A stretch of DNA of 64,000 nt, from positions 244,958 through 308,957 of the forward strand of contig VFFE01006809.1 of the NCBI GenBank assembly GCA_008921705.1, given 5' to 3'. Below the pieces are notes generated by a model. That model searched no databases. It was not told the DNA's origin and saw only the letters and a program-made list of their open reading frames with translations. Positions 1 to 13,965 of this stretch are shown piece by piece (the first letter of the stretch is position 1; each line of letters begins with the position of its first letter). The position numbers and the translations under genes were made by a program. This DNA is from Burhinus oedicnemus (lineage: Eukaryota > Chordata > Aves > Charadriiformes > Burhinidae).

Positions 1-96
1 AATTTAAACCGTGGAACGAAACAACAAAAGATACTCCCTTTAGTTGGTAAAAGTTCATCAGGCATATAGTTTGTAAGTTGTATTCACAATAATTTG

Positions 97-2090
97 AAAT
101 ATCACAGAATCACTGAGGTGGGAAGGTACTTCTGGAGATCATTGAGTCCTATCCCCCCGCTCAAAGCAGAGTCAGTGAGATGGGGTTGCTCACAGCCATG
201 TACTGTTGGGTTTTGAATAGGGATGGAGACTTCACAATCTCTCGTGGCAACTTGTTCCAGTGTTTGACCACACATGCAGTAAAAAGCTTTTTTCTTGCAT
301 TTAAATAGAATTCCCATCTTTGCCTGTGCCCTTTACTCACCCTATTGGGTATTTATACACATTGATAAAACCCCCATGAGCCTTCTCTTCTCCAGGCTGA
401 AACTGTCCCAGCTCTCACAGCCTCTCCTTGATGCCCCAAGCCCTTAGTCATCTTTGTGTTCCTTTGCTGGACTCAGGCCTCTTTGTCTCTCGTACTGGGG
501 AGCCCAGCATTGGACACAGCACTCGGTGTATCTCTCACCAGTGCTAATTAGAGGTGAAAGATCACCTGCCTCAACCTGCTGACCATGCTCTGCCTAATGC
601 AGCCCAGGAGGATGTTGGCCTTCTTTGCTGCAAGGCTCAGGTTCAACTTGTTGCCCACAAGGACCCTGAGGTCCTTCTCTGCAAAGGTCTTTGCACCTGG
701 TTGGCCCCCAGCATGCAGTGATGCTTGGGGTTATTCTTCTCCAGGATTTGGCATTTCCCCTTGTTGAAGATAATGAGATTCATCTCTGCTCAATTCCCCA
801 GACTGTCGAAGTCCCTCTGAATGGCAGCACAACCATGTGGTGTATCAACCACCTTGTATCACCTGCAAACTTTCTGAGCTAGCAACCTGTCCCCTTGTCT
901 AAGTCATTAATGAAGATGTTGAACAGTATTGGCCCCAGTATCGATCCCTGGGGCACAGCACTAATCAGTGGCCTCCAGTTAGGCTTTGTGCAGCTGATCA
1001 CAACCCTTTGAGCCTGGTCATTCAGCCAGTTTTTGATCCACCTCACTGCCCATTCACCTAATGCCCCCCCCCATACTTCATCTGTTTGTCTATGAAGATG
1101 TTACAGGAGACAGCGTCAAAAGCCTGTCATTTCATCATAGTTGGCTATCTGTTTGGTCAGGCATGATTTCCCCTTCATAAGTCTATGCTGACTACTGCAA
1201 ATCACCTCCTTGTCCTTCCTATGTTTTAAAATGGCTTCCAGGAGGATTTCATCCATCACATTTCCTGGGATCGAGGTGATGCTTACCAGCCTGTAGTTCC
1301 CTGAATTCTTCTTTTTGCTCTTCTTGAAGATACCAGTGAAACTTGTTTTCTTTCAGTGTTCAGGAAACTCTCCTGCTCACCATGACCTTCTAAAGATAAT
1401 GAAGAGTGGTCTCACAGCAACACCAGCTAGCTCCCTTGGCACTTATGGGGGCATCCCTACATGCTTGGACGGTGAGTCTGTTCCTTACTGGTCACCTGTT
1501 CCTGCTTCCACCTCTTGTATGTTTCTTTTTCATGTTTTACTTTAGTCAGGAGCTCCTTGCTCATCCATGCAGGCATCCTGCTGCCTTCGCTTAGTTTCCT
1601 GGACGTGAGGATGGACCATTCTTGAGCTTGGAGGAGATGATTCTTGAAAATCAATCAGCTCTCCTTGATCCCTCCTCTGTCTGGGGCCTCCCAGAGAATT
1701 CTTCCAAACAGGCCCCTGAACAGGCTGAAGTCTGCTCGCCTGAAGTCAAGGCTTGTAACCCTGTTTTTGCTTTTTTCCCTCTTCTCAGGATCCTGAAGTC
1801 CACCCTGTCATGGTCATTGCAGCCAAAGCTCCCTCTAGTTTTCACATCGCCATACAGCTCTTCCTGATTTGTAATTACGAGGTCCAGCAAGACATCCTCC
1901 CTCATTGGCTCCTCAATCACCTGTGTCACGAAGTTGCCATCAATGCACTTCAAAAACCTTCTGCGTTGCTTGTGTCCTTCTGTGTTGTCCCTGCAGCAGA
2001 TATTGGGGTGACTGAAGTCCCCCGTGAAGACCAGAGCCTGTGAACCGAAGGCTTCTTCCAGATGTCTGAGGAAGGTCATAATATGTAAGA
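97..2090 (-). mobile_element. CR1 LINE, 5'-truncated and internally deleted
   Basis: This is a non-LTR retrotransposon copy of about 2 kb. The 3' end is at about 97 (ACAGAATCACTGAGG...). Reading on the minus strand from 2,090, it encodes the end of the endonuclease domain (GDFSHPNICCRDN, then DHDRVDFRILR). Next come the linker (SEGSRMPAWMSKELLTK at about 1570) and reverse-transcriptase remnants (the plus strand near 1080-1330 holds the reverse complement of the SKAFDTVS region). The frame is broken by stops and a deletion near 1,330-1,450. It is a dead copy. Confidence 0.92.
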
Positions 2091-5000
2091 ATATTTCTAA
2101 TACCAAGAGAAAAAGACACTCAGGAATAGATTCAGTTTAAGGAGCAGGTCCATCAAGTTATTTAGGTCATTACGGATTAGGTGCCTTACACTAGTTACCC
2201 ATTATATGAGAAATCAAGCAATTAATTAGTACAGCACTGCCAGCTGCAATCCTCTTTGCCTCATTTGTCTCCTGCTGCAACTGTCTCAGAGGGGATGGTG
2301 TGCACAGCAAAGCTCCCAAGAGCTACAGTAGTACTAGAAGTACTAGAACAGACTATGAAATAATGTTTGGCATGAAATAATGAATACCCAGAGGGTCTGA
2401 TCCTATGTGGTCCTGATTATTTCATGGAAGACATGAAGTATCCCCAGTACCTTGCCAAGTCAGAGAAATTTAAGACCTCTGGGTATCTCAGAAGAAATGC
2501 TCAGAGTCTTCTAATAGCTGACCGATATGCTGAATTAATCAGATTATTGGTGCAATGGGTTTATAGACTAGTTCATATTGCAGTCGGGTCATACTCATAG
2601 TCCGTTGTCGGTACATTTTGCGTCTGCTGAGGCTGAAAAGCAGTCATGCACAAGGAGATGCTTGATACCTGTTCATGGGCATGAAGGTGAGCCATGCAGT
2701 AGTGTGCGGGCTTTAAAACCCTACAGTATGCCAGGCAGTTTATCTGTGCAAAATGTCATTATCAGAGATGATAAAGAATCACCTGCTGTTATGTCTTCAA
2801 CAGCCTCCTTTCTCTGCTATTTCTAACCTGCGTTTCTCTTCCTAGTCTCTACGGCAGGCTACAAACAGGATTGCTAAACCCTTCGACGGCCAGCAGATCA
2901 CATCCTGAATCACTCACGTATCACGGCCAAGCGAGTCTTTCTTTTCAGAGAAAATTAAACACGTACTTGGGACTCAGGCGATGAGGACAAGGAAAACCGG
3001 TATCTTCAGGTCTCATCTCAGCCACAGATGCTGCTACATCCAGCACAGCGGAGCTGTGGGAAAGCGAGCAGTGACTTCAGCTGGCTTTGTAAAACTCTAC
3101 AACATCCAGCACTGGGAGCATTACACAGAAACTAGAGGCTAAAATGCCATCAAAGTTGCATCACTGGTGACGGGAACAACGTCCCCCTGGTGGTCAAAAC
3201 AAATTGCCAGAACAGAAGTGCTGTTGGGAAGGTGTGGAGGGTTTTACAAATCCTAAAATGATCCATTTGGGGAGGGGTAGCCTTTCTGATCACTTCCGTG
3301 GTGTCCTGAGCACGGCTGGCCACCATGCAACAGTCTGGGATGCCCAGTGCCATTAGCTTCCTTGTCCTGAGGCCCCACTGACGGTTTTTATAGAGAAAGT
3401 ATTGATCCAAACCAAGCCGTACTCAGAAGTAGAAAAAAAGGCTGAAAGACTTATGAAAGTTATTATTACAAACACCAACAAAAGGCTCTTTTAAACAAAC
3501 AAACAAAAAAACAAACCAAAACCCAAACTTAATCTTGAAAACAGCTGCACCGAAGAATCTGTGCAAAACACCCAGTGCAGATGGCAATTTTGAACACCTA
3601 TCTGGACCGCTTGGTAAGTTCTGCTGCCTGTGGGGATCTGCCTACCCACAAAGGGAGAGCAGATCCTACACTCTTACCCCGAGAGACTGACGTTTTGTGG
3701 CCTGAACAGTTGCACTGAAACCAGTGACATTGCTCAAGGAATCGGGATTTGCTCACTGTAAGTAACGTTTATCTGCCCAAGAATAAAGTGCTTGAAAATT
3801 ATAGATGATTTCCTGAACTCCCCCCCTGTTTTCTCTCTTCCAGCAGCAATTTAAGATTTGCAGAAATTCACTCTAGCTTATTGAAGAGTTTTCCATGGCT
3901 ATTCAAGATTCAGAATCACAGACGGACACAGTGGTACCCAGTCATTACCAACATTTACTGTGTCTCATCACAGCCCAACCCTCAATATTTAGATGTAAGA
4001 GCATAACATGCAAGTGAAATGCAACATGACTAATGACCTCATTTAGAGAATTTCTAAATAAACAGCAACCTCTCCCCCGTTACCGATTGCAGAGAGGCAG
4101 AGACATATTAAACTGCACACCTATTACCTTTCGGGGACACATCACACTGCCATTCACAGGAGCAACTGAAACATTATTATTGCTCCCTTCAAGAGAAAGG
4201 TCAAGAAAGAAAGGAATTGCTTTATACCTGCAGAGATGAGGATTGGGGTTTTTTTTTGAAAAAAAGACTTTCTTTGTTCCCCTTTTTCTTACTAAGAAAG
4301 TATAATGATTCTGGACATTTTTACACAGAAATATATTAGTGCCTATTGTTAATAATAATTAAAAAATCATTTCTTAAGGCACATTATAAATGTATTTCCA
4401 CAGGATTTCTCTTGCATGAGAAGCTAGGCTTCTCACTAGATGTCCATCCTGCCCCCAGTTACAGCAGCTTTGAATAATAACATAGCAAAGCCCAGAAGCC
4501 TCATTTGTACTCATTCTTAGCCAGAACCAGGATCTCATTTTTAATTAATACAACCAAAAACCATAGTGTTTCCCCAGGTCTGTCGTCTCCTTGCCCCACA
4601 CAGACAAGGGAACGATCTGAAGAGTTCTGCTGACTTCATGTGGTGATGGTGTTGCTGCGATGGCCAAATACTGCCCTCGTGCAGCCCACACAAACCAACT
4701 GCGAAACATTGCCACAAATGTCAAACATCAAGAAAAGCCATATCCTGCTCAGAGCAAGCATTTCTTGTAAAAGCAGTGGGCATTTTTGCCTGATGAAAGG
4801 TTTAACGGTGTGGTCTCTTGATCAGAGAGCCAGCTCCCCACCTGCTGTATTCCAGCCAGGCTACATCAGGGTTTCTGCCCCAAAAAACTCCCTTCGCTTT
4901 CAGACATGCTCAGTGGAGCATGTAGGTCTGCGTGTTCCTCCAAGAGCAGGACCAGGCACTGAGCTGACCATTGCATGGGACAGGACTCCTGTGTTGGCCA

Positions 5001-8000
5001 CATCAGTCAATGTGATTGCACCTTTTCTCAGCCCACCGAAAGGAACTGGGATGTTAAAGGCGGGTTTTAGTACAACAGGATTTAGAGCAAAGCCATGGGT
5101 TTGGGAATTCAGAGAGATGAAAATATGCCCACCGTCTCCTTGCAGCACAGGTTCACATCCCTTTAATCATGCTCACAGCAACTTTGCAAGCTTTCCCCAC
5201 ACTCAGCAACCTCCATGTAGACTCCTTGGAACACCAAGAGAAGACCTTTTCTTGCTGTCCTCTCTGAGGCCTGCCTGTACTGGCTGTCTTTTGCCCTTTT
5301 GATCAGTCCCCCCTCATCCTCCAGGCTCTCCCTTTGCTGCTTCCCCTTCCAGAGGTCTCTCCTCACCCACCACCCTCACTCATGCTCCCAGGAAGGAGCA
5401 ACTCAAGCGTCCTTCCAGAAGGAACCACTTGATCCCAAAACAGCAGCCAGGATGCCACTTTTCTTCCTGTTGCCCAGAGACAAGACTTTGAAAAGGGGAC
5501 AAAACACAGTAAAAGTGTTTATACAGACAGTGCTGGGCTTGAGCTCCTTCCAGCTTTTATTGCTCGTTATTTAGCCTGCTCTTGGCGTAGCACTTCAGGG
5601 CTGAACAAGAAAAGCTCCTGTGTGCCGAGTGCTGCTCAGGCTCTGGATGGTGGCCAGGCCTGGTCCTGGGAGCCTGATCTCAACAGGCAAGACAAGAGAA
5701 GGTTAGAGATAAGGAGGATAAGTAACACTGTGTGGATCTCGGTTCATCTGGCGAAGGGTTTCCAGATTGGGAGGTTCGGCTGCGTTCTGAAGTGTAAAGA
5801 AGAGAATAAAGTCCTTTTGTGTTTGTGTGTGTGTATATGTATTTTTATATATTTTTTTTTATATTTATATATATAAAAGGAATGGCAAGACATGGTGCTG
5901 AGCAGCTGAAACTTTATATTTTTCTCAAATCTTCCCTTTTTGTAGCTTTTTATGAACACATTACAAAATAAGAAAAAATTACTAAGTAATTCAGAAATGC
6001 CAGAATGGATTAGCTTTTTACATTTTTTTGACCACTTTTATCCTTTTTTCAGCACTCTTTTCAAACAAAAAAAAACCCTACCCATTCTGGGAGTCATTTT
6101 AGCAGAGACATCTGCCCTTTCCACTGGGAACCAGGCTCCTGGCTGTGATTTTTCACTTGATCCATAACACGAATAAGAGGGCCATCACTCGAGGCAGAGC
6201 CAGCATTTCTTTTCTTTGTGGAAGTGGGATTGCAGGGAAGGGTGTTAACGAATTAGAAGGTAAACATAAGCTTTGCCATACGTGATTGTTCATAGGTTCA
6301 AAACACCCCACAAGTTAACGCTGAGGAAGGGAGCTGTGCTTGGAGACCCATAGTTGAACTCTTAAGCCAGAGATTGTGTAGTAATTAACATTGCTTCCCT
6401 GTAGCAGCAGTTTAGCAAAACTCAATGCAAGATCCATAGGAGGGGAAAGTGATTTTATTTTAAAACATACAGCAACACTCTCACACCCACCTTCTTCCAG
6501 GTGCCATGCTGTATGTTCAAATAGCCTGTATGCCTGTACCCATGTATATCCCGGTGCCTTGGCCAGGTTTCCTTGCAGCAACAGGAAGGAAAAGGGATGC
6601 CGGCTACCCAGCCCTCATCATCTCTTCATCCTTAGGTTAGCCAACAGGTGCTGGTTTTGGATAAGTCTTTCTTGTACCATTTCAGATCTGAAAATGGTTG
6701 TGATCTTTTCCCTCGCATTCTGTCCCACTTCTGTGAAGCATTAGGATTTACTTCTGAAGGTATCTAGTCTTTTTACCCGGATGCTGTTGAAAAGGATCTG
6801 TCCTTTTCTTCTCAATCGCCTCTTAATGGCATACGTAGGTAAGTGAACTGTCCTTTTTTTTTTTTAAGACTTCTCCATCTTTTAGGATGTCCCTGGCTTT
6901 AGGTTGCTGTTCTTTTACCTGTTCCGGGTGTCCTGATGGACTTTGTGCAGATGTGCTGGGAACTTAACATGCAGCCAACCCAGGTGCCATCAGCACCCAT
7001 CTTTCCTACAGCCCACCTCCTGCCGTCCCTCCTGGTTCTCCCACGCCCAGACCATCCCATTCATTTGCTATTTGAAGCAGTTTTAATGCTGCTATTACAA
7101 ACCTAATGGATAAGATAGAGCTAACATCAAGTGCTATTTTGCCAGCCCCTTGAATTAAAAAAGAAAAAAGAAAAAAAAAATCACCCTCTTAATGTTACAG
7201 CTGAAAAATCAGCCCCCAGCAATTAGGAAGATGCAATCACCCTATTTCTACTTCTTCCCTGAGGGCACACACAGAAAATAGATAAGTTCTGTGAAAAGAA
7301 GCATCGCATTGCTTATATTTTATCCTCTCACTGCTGAGTTTTATGTATTTGATTTGGCCTTTTAGTCAATTTCTTGTAATTGATTTTTTTTTTCCCCTAC
7401 AACTGTATGCAGTTTCCTGCAGTTATCCTGTTGAAATTTAAACCTGTGCATATAATCCCAAGGTTAATAGAGGGCTTCAGGAAAGGAGGGAGAAATGTAA
7501 CTGAGCGACAAAATTCACAGCCTCAGCACCCTTATTAATGTATGAGATTTAGAAGGAAATCTTTGTGTAAAACGACAGTACAGTACAGATTGCAGACTTA
7601 GTCACCCAATCTGCAAATGTTGAGCTTTTGGAGTATTCCTACTTATGCCTAAACACTTACAGGGTGAGGTGAGAGGGTCCCAAAATAGGATCAGGATTTT
7701 AAATGGGCTCAAGAGATTTACCAGGACTGTGATGCAGAAGTGGGGCTCACGAAGGGGCTGGGAGCAAGAAGTGGCACAGCAGGACCAAGAGCAGATTAGC
7801 GAGCCGAAAGTCAGGAAACTGCTGCTTTGGGTATCCGGGTTTCCAGGTGAAGTAACGGCCTCCTAGAGGCCACGGCATGTCTGCTTTCAGGAAGATTTAT
7901 CTTCCGAGATACTCAGTTCCTTTCAGTCAGTGCTAATGAGAGGAAAAATCCTAGGGAATCCCATGTACAGTCCAGAACAAAAATTGTATTTGTTCTGGCT

Positions 8001-8870
8001 AAATGCTAAACAGAAGAACAGAAGAGGCCATCATTTTATATTATATTATATTACTGTCACAAGTGTTGAATAAGTAAAGAGAGTAATAGAAAAGGTAATT
8101 AAATGAGGCTTTAAAAAATCCACATGCTGTACATACAATATTTCCTTTGTTAAATATAATCGTAAGGATGCTGTACAGTTAGTTAACATTTTTGGAAATT
8201 TTTCCCATCTTACACACAGAACATCAAGGTTGGAATTGTCAGACATTCAAGGATGCACAATGTTTTCCAAACTTCTGAAATCCTCCTAGGGCAAAGACAT
8301 CGCTTTTACTACCTTTGGTGCTTATGACGATACTTAAAATTTATCACCTGTCATACTGCTAAAGTGATACCACCCTTCTACACAACCCTTAAAAATATTC
8401 TCTATTTAATGAGGTAACTCAGAGGTTCCAGGGATCACTTCATGTATAAACACGCATATATATCTTAAAGTGCAAATACCAAGATGTGCTTGGTGAAGAG
8501 CTGAACTATCAGCCTAGTAAGATGTTACCATGAGAGAGAGGGATTAACTCAGCTGTGCATCTCATACTAGATGGCATCACCAGGATCAAGTCAGCTGATC
8601 CAAATGAAGCGATTAGGAATAATTGGCAGAAGTATATGGCTGTGTCTTTCCCCTTACAGATATAGAAAAATTCTGCATACGCACACGCCCGTTTCTCTAT
8701 AGCCTGTACAGAAAGGCTTCAACCTCTCCTCCTCTTCCCCCACCGGTCCTTCAGAGGGAACCGATAAAAACCAATGCTCTGTTAATGTACTACACCTGAC
8801 CACTTCCTAATTTTGCGGGTCATTAATAACTTCTCAGCTGCCATTAAATGCTTCTTATTTTTCTGGAAAC
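2091..8870. other. Intergenic DNA, no gene recognised
   Basis: No exon with family similarity was recognised. A 219-codon frame from the ATG at 4646 to 5302 resembles no known protein. Low-complexity stretches include a GT-to-AT-rich run at 5818-5877 and TTATA repeats at 8034-8053. The stretch 7080-7450 is AT-rich and non-repetitive. Confidence 0.6.
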
Positions 8871-9670
8871 CTAAACATACGCACACACACGCGCTCACAC
8901 ACGGCTGCAGCCTGCAGCACGCCCAGAAGCCATAGCAACCGGCAGAGAAACCTCAGCCTGCTTCAGCTGCGCTCCCCGGCACTTTCTGCTCACCGCACAA
9001 GGCTCTCAGCCAAACAGGGTGCGAGACTTTTTTACTGAAAACTCGCTGTTCAGAAGGGGTAGCTAAGTACTTTGTATTATTTCATATTGTAGTCAAAGCT
9101 TCCACCTTTTCTCTGGTTATCGCATGCTGCCCATATTGCTCAGGGTATAGTTCATTATTTTTTTTTTAAATATGCTTGGGGTCTCCCTCAAAATTTTAAA
9201 TTGAAGGTTCAAACCGAGATCAATTTGAGATCAACTTTTCTTAAAAGTAGCTAAACATCCATCTACATGTATAATCCATTGCAGTGGGGGAAACCAGAGT
9301 CTGGGCACAAGAGTGTTAGCACCCACAGGCTTCCCGAGCTAACCAATACCCTTTATTTCACAGTTCCAGTGCTGTTTTGCTCTCAGGTGAAGTGGTGCAA
9401 ATGAGACGTTGGTAAGGCTGTGCTGTGAGACACTCAGCGGGGACAGACACCTCCACGCAGCGCTTCGGGCCACCTGCGACGTGACCCCCCCCCCACAGCA
9501 CCCCGCAGCTCCCACGAAGCCACCAGCAGATCTGGGCACAGACACACACTCCCCCTCCAAAACCTTCCTCCTTGCCCGCTGCTGCACCGCGTCCCCGAGG
9601 GGCTCCAGGCCTTACGCCGTGCTCTTCAGCACATTCTGGAGCCCGCACTATTTCCTACGTTATTTCAACC
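8871..9670. promoter_or_regulatory. Small CpG-rich patch, possible regulatory element
   Basis: Two CpG-dense clusters stand out from AT-rich surroundings: one at about 8880-9000, starting with a short CA-type run, and one at about 9430-9660. The second has roughly 17 CpG in 240 bases by eye. A run of C occurs at about 9485. No coding exon was recognised on either strand. It could be a distal enhancer, a start of a non-coding transcript or simply a GC-rich remnant. Confidence 0.3.
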
Positions 9671-11150
9671 CAAAGTGAGACACCCCCAGCTATATCAGGT
9701 GGCTCTATCCCTGCTGCTTGTCTAAAGCAGAGTGAAACAAGCCTCATCCATTGCGGTGAAAGTGAAATCAGTGATAGCTTTGATGTTTTCAAGGGGAATT
9801 CTAACACACACCAAAAATGGCTTTTCTGAAGAAAAGAATGATTTGTTGGAAAAAAAATCCCTAAACTGCTATAGTGTTTGGGAGGGGAAGGGAAGAATGA
9901 GAAAGTGAAAACTGAAAATCTTGGTAAAGAATGCTCTTTTGTAGATTGAAAGCATTGCAAAAATGCTTCCTTAGTCCATCTTTGGTTTTTTCTTCTCAAA
10001 AAAAAACCCCAAAAAAAAAAAAATATCAGCATTTGTCCCTTAAGTACAAAAATTGAGAAAAAATGCTTTTCAAAATTCTCCATTTGACATCCTTGCAAGT
10101 ATTCCATTAACAATACCTACAACCTTGTTTTAATCACACCTTGAAAGCCAAGTAGTTGAGAAATATGGCTTAATATTTTCAGAGGTCATAGGAAACCTGA
10201 TGTTAGCAGGAGTAGATTTTAAAGCAGTCCAATGGACTTAACTTCACTTTAGAAACTAGTTCTAAGCCCCCAGCAATGGAGAGGAAAGCAGTGGATGAGA
10301 GTGCAGCTCATTTAAAAAAAAACAACAACAACAAAAAAGTGGTTATCAAAGTACAATATTCTCCCAGGCTTGCTATTTAATAAGCTCCATTGGTGCACAT
10401 TGTGGTTTTCCCTGTCTTCCCAAGACCCTTGGACAATTACAACTCTAAAATTACTTAGTCCCAATTTCAGCAGTTTGAACAAATCTAGGAAAACGTCTCT
10501 GCTGTTGCTTCATGTGCAGTTTACGGTGCAACATTAGACTGACAGCTTTGGAAGTTAAAAGTCACCTTGTGTTTCAAGTCCTCAGATCACAAAGTTGTGA
10601 CGATCCAGCCAGGTCGCCTTCATAAAGCAACTGCAGGACTCTCTGAGCCATTCTTGTGCCAGGGAAAGTGCTCAGACTAGAAAATCACCCAACTCCGGTT
10701 GGGATGGAGACTCCACCACAGTCTTTGATAGATTTTACGGATTTATTACGCTCACTGTTAAACAGCTAATTTGTCCTCTGCATGTATTCATTTTCAAAAC
10801 ATCAAACTTTTAATATCTCTGTTCGCTGGGCTGATGACCAGCTCTGTTTCTCCTGTAAGTATTTATTAGCCACAACACTATCTATTAACCTTCCTTGATA
10901 AGTTAAATAGATTGGGCCCCTACTTGTTCACTGCAAGGCATATTTGCCAAACCTGTAATTATTCTCCTGAGTGATAACTTGTTTCCCATTTTAAGCTACT
11001 CCAGATAACGCATCATTTATAGGTAGAAGCCACCTAAACAAACTATAGACCCTTCAAAAAAGGTAAATTGAAGTTGCAGAGACCCACGTCTCTCTATTTT
11101 GTGGACAGTAGTTTATTTCCAGTCTTCTGTACCCCTAACAGCCAAGCTTA
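9671..11150. other. Intergenic DNA, nothing recognised
   Basis: AT-rich sequence with A runs near 10005-10021 and 10313-10336. No gene or repeat family was recognised. Confidence 0.6.
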
Positions 11151-11560
11151 GAATCATAGAACAGTTAGAGCTGGAAGGGACCTTGAAGATCATCTAGTTC
11201 AAACTCCCCCACCATGGGCAAGGACACCTCCCACTAGACCAGGTTGCTCAAAGACCCATCCAACCCGGCCTTGAACACTTCCAGGGATGGGGCACCCACA
11301 GCTTCTCTAGGCAACCTGTTCCAGTCTCTCACCACCCTCACAGTAAAGAATTTCTTCCTAATATCTAATCTAAATCTACCCTCTCTCAGTTTAAAACTGT
11401 TACCCTTCATCCTATTGCTACGTTCCCTGATAAAGAGTCCCTCCCCATTTTTCCTGTAGGCCCCCTTTAAGTACTGGAAGGCTGCTCTAAGGTCTCCCTG
11501 GAGCCTTCTCTTCTCTGGGCTGAACAACCCCAACTCTCCCAGCCTGTCCTCTTAGCCCCA
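11151..11560 (-). mobile_element. CR1 LINE 3' fragment
   Basis: The 3' end starts at about 11151 (GAATCATAGAACAGTTAG) and the copy reads leftward on the minus strand. It contains the C-terminal reverse-transcriptase tail ([19 protein letters not shown], then LPREAVGAPSLEVFK). It is about 410 bases long and 5'-truncated, without the upstream reverse-transcriptase motifs. Confidence 0.93.
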
Positions 11561-13939
11561 CTCCTCAACTTCTGAGGAGCTGGAAGGATACCAACAGGTG
11601 AAGCTGCATTACAGCCTGCACCATCACAAAGTGGAGCAGTACCTCCTCACTTCTAAGGTTTACCAACTCTTGAAGTTACATCCCTTTTGGCCTGCAGGAA
11701 GGAAATGCTCTGGCTGGTCGTCAGCCCACAGCTGCGAAATGTACTTTCTGTACTTGGCCCACAATACCAAACAAAAGTTGAGAAACCAATATGTCATGTT
11801 GGCCACACACTAGCCCCATCGGGCTGACTGGCATTTCTCTGTGCAACTCTGAAATACAGAAAAAAAGGGACATTCACATATCACAGTCAGCCCCAGGCAA
11901 ACAAGTACGCCTGATGACAGCCGCTAGGGGCAGTGATGGTGACAGACCGCTCTGAGAACTCTCCCATGCTCACGTTAGCACCAGTGCAGCTGCCACACAC
12001 AAGCAGTGACAGATAGGCACATAGGAATTTCTACGAAAATCACACACAATCTCACTCAAAACGCATGTAGCTAACATGATACCAGGCATGGCAAATAGCA
12101 AGCATTTTTATATTCATAGTGCCATGAGTGTCAGGAGCAATTTAACAGTGAGTCAATTTCCTAATGGCTGAAGGACAGTAAAAATAGTAAGAAATATCTA
12201 GCTTTTATATCCTTATTCTCAAGCTAATCTCAAGTGCTACAGATGTTAAAGAAATCCAAGAACCTAGAACATCCACAGAAAGCCATAACTTTATGAGAAC
12301 ACCTGCTTATTAAGAACTGACACTTCCAAACGCATGGGATATTCAAAATGCATTGTATCCGTGTAGTGAAACCACAGGCATTCATGAGTGGCAGGACAAG
12401 CCTGCAGATCACCTATACAAAGATGACCATCTTCTGCACCTCATGAGAGTTTATTCTGGTGTCAGCATGGCTGCTGACCTAAAGAGAAGCTGTCATCCAA
12501 GTTCGGTCAAGCTGTGTAGCTGTAATATCAGCATAGCAGGAAGCTTGCTGCTGGCATTGCACTGCAGCCAACAGTCTTGTCTTCCAAAATGAAAGCACAA
12601 GCAACAATTTCTTCCATCCTTGATTATTTCAAGCAATTTTCAGCTTTACTTTTATTACTATAATTCAAATCAATGCCTGGAAAAAGGGTAGAGAGTGACC
12701 TACTGAGAGTTGTTTATCAGCACATGAACTATCGCACCATTATTATGCCCGATAACGCAGCAGGCACAAACCACGCACATACTGTCGGGGGAAGGCAGTA
12801 TTGCCTCTCCCACCCCAGTAACTTTTTCCCCAGGGAAAATACTGTTGTGGCAGAAGAGAAAGAGGGAGAAGCACAAGATAAAAGGTTTGCACCTGGTTGT
12901 GTATTTTAGGTAAAGAGGTGTGTGGGAGAATTGTACATCTTCATGAGGTACATGCAGCTGCTACTAAGGGGTTAAGTCCTTATTGGACCCAGTTTTGCAG
13001 TTACACCAATAATCTAAGCGGGAAGGAACAAGTGCCTTGCTCTCCCCCACCCACAATTCCCTCAGCTAGAACAACTCAATGCACAATGTAAGCTATTCCA
13101 GAGGTTCTCGTTCAAATTCTAGCAAAACACAAGTTTTGTGTTTTGTGTTTAAATTTCCAAACATGGCTCAATATTTTTGGGCGGGGGTTCAAAAAAAAGA
13201 AATCCAAAACCATGACACTATCCTTCCCCTGCCCCTCAATTTGAGCAAACTAGCGTCAAGCAGCTCTTGTGAGATTCTGCTACTGAAGTAAAAGGGAGTT
13301 TCCCCTTCTAAGTTAAATGGGATACTTTGATTACAGCCAACCATTCCATCTCCTTGTATTTTATAAACTTCCCTACACCCTAAAAAACAAACCAACCAAC
13401 CCCTGTAAGACTGGGTTTTGCATATAAATATACTAACTACTTTGGTCACATATTATTTTAACAGAAGATTACAAAAGAAGTCATCTTCCACCCATGAAAC
13501 TGGGACTCGCCTCCAAGCCACTCCTATTTACTCATGTGAAGAACAAAGATCAGTGCTGCATTACCCAAGTACTGTGTTGCAGCTGAGTTTCATCGAGAAA
13601 GAAACAGTTAATTCCAAGTGTTGCAATCCCACCCTCAACTCTGTTTTTCTACCTTGTATATTTGAAGGAATATGGCAACAGATTAACAGAGAGGATTTAA
13701 ACAGGATCACTGGGCAATTGGCCAATTCACTCCATGAATCGTCCCATATCCACAGCAAGGACTACTGGATAATCTTGCTTGATGCCACTGTAAGAATCTT
13801 GGCCTCAGCTTGAGGACTCCTAGTTCCTCTCCCCTCTCACTCTCCTTCCCCACCAGTTTAGATCCTGCTAAAGTAAAAAGTTCAAAACTTAAGACAGGTC
13901 ACTAAAATAAAGAACCAACTGCTTTCACAAGTACAAACT
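11561..13939. other. Sequence beyond the CTSC 3' end, nothing recognised
   Basis: No exon or known repeat was recognised. A 131-codon open frame at 13418-13813 on the plus strand has no recognisable similarity and is probably chance. Confidence 0.55.
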
Positions 13940-13965
13940 CCTACTGGAGTAGGGTAATTTTTATT
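13935..13965 (-). terminator. CTSC poly(A) signal
   Basis: AATAAA on the minus strand is at 13960-13965. A GT-rich stretch follows on the gene strand within the next 30-50 bases (TTTGTACTTGTG, then GTTGGTTC), as expected for a cleavage and polyadenylation site. The cleavage position is estimated. Confidence 0.7.

Noticed and set aside
4646..5302. A 219-codon open frame on the plus strand
   Set aside because: It is long for chance, but there is no domain, no splice context, no CpG island and no recognisable similarity. A sequence search showing conservation in other birds would revive it.
13418..13813. A 131-codon plus-strand frame just past the CTSC 3' end
   Set aside because: No similarity, no regulatory context and AT-rich composition like its flanks; most likely chance.
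1..13939. Possible RAB38 exons downstream of CTSC
   Set aside because: RAB38 is the expected neighbour by mammalian gene order, but no Rab GTPase motif (GDLGVGKT, WDIAGQE, NKCD) was found in the translated frames.
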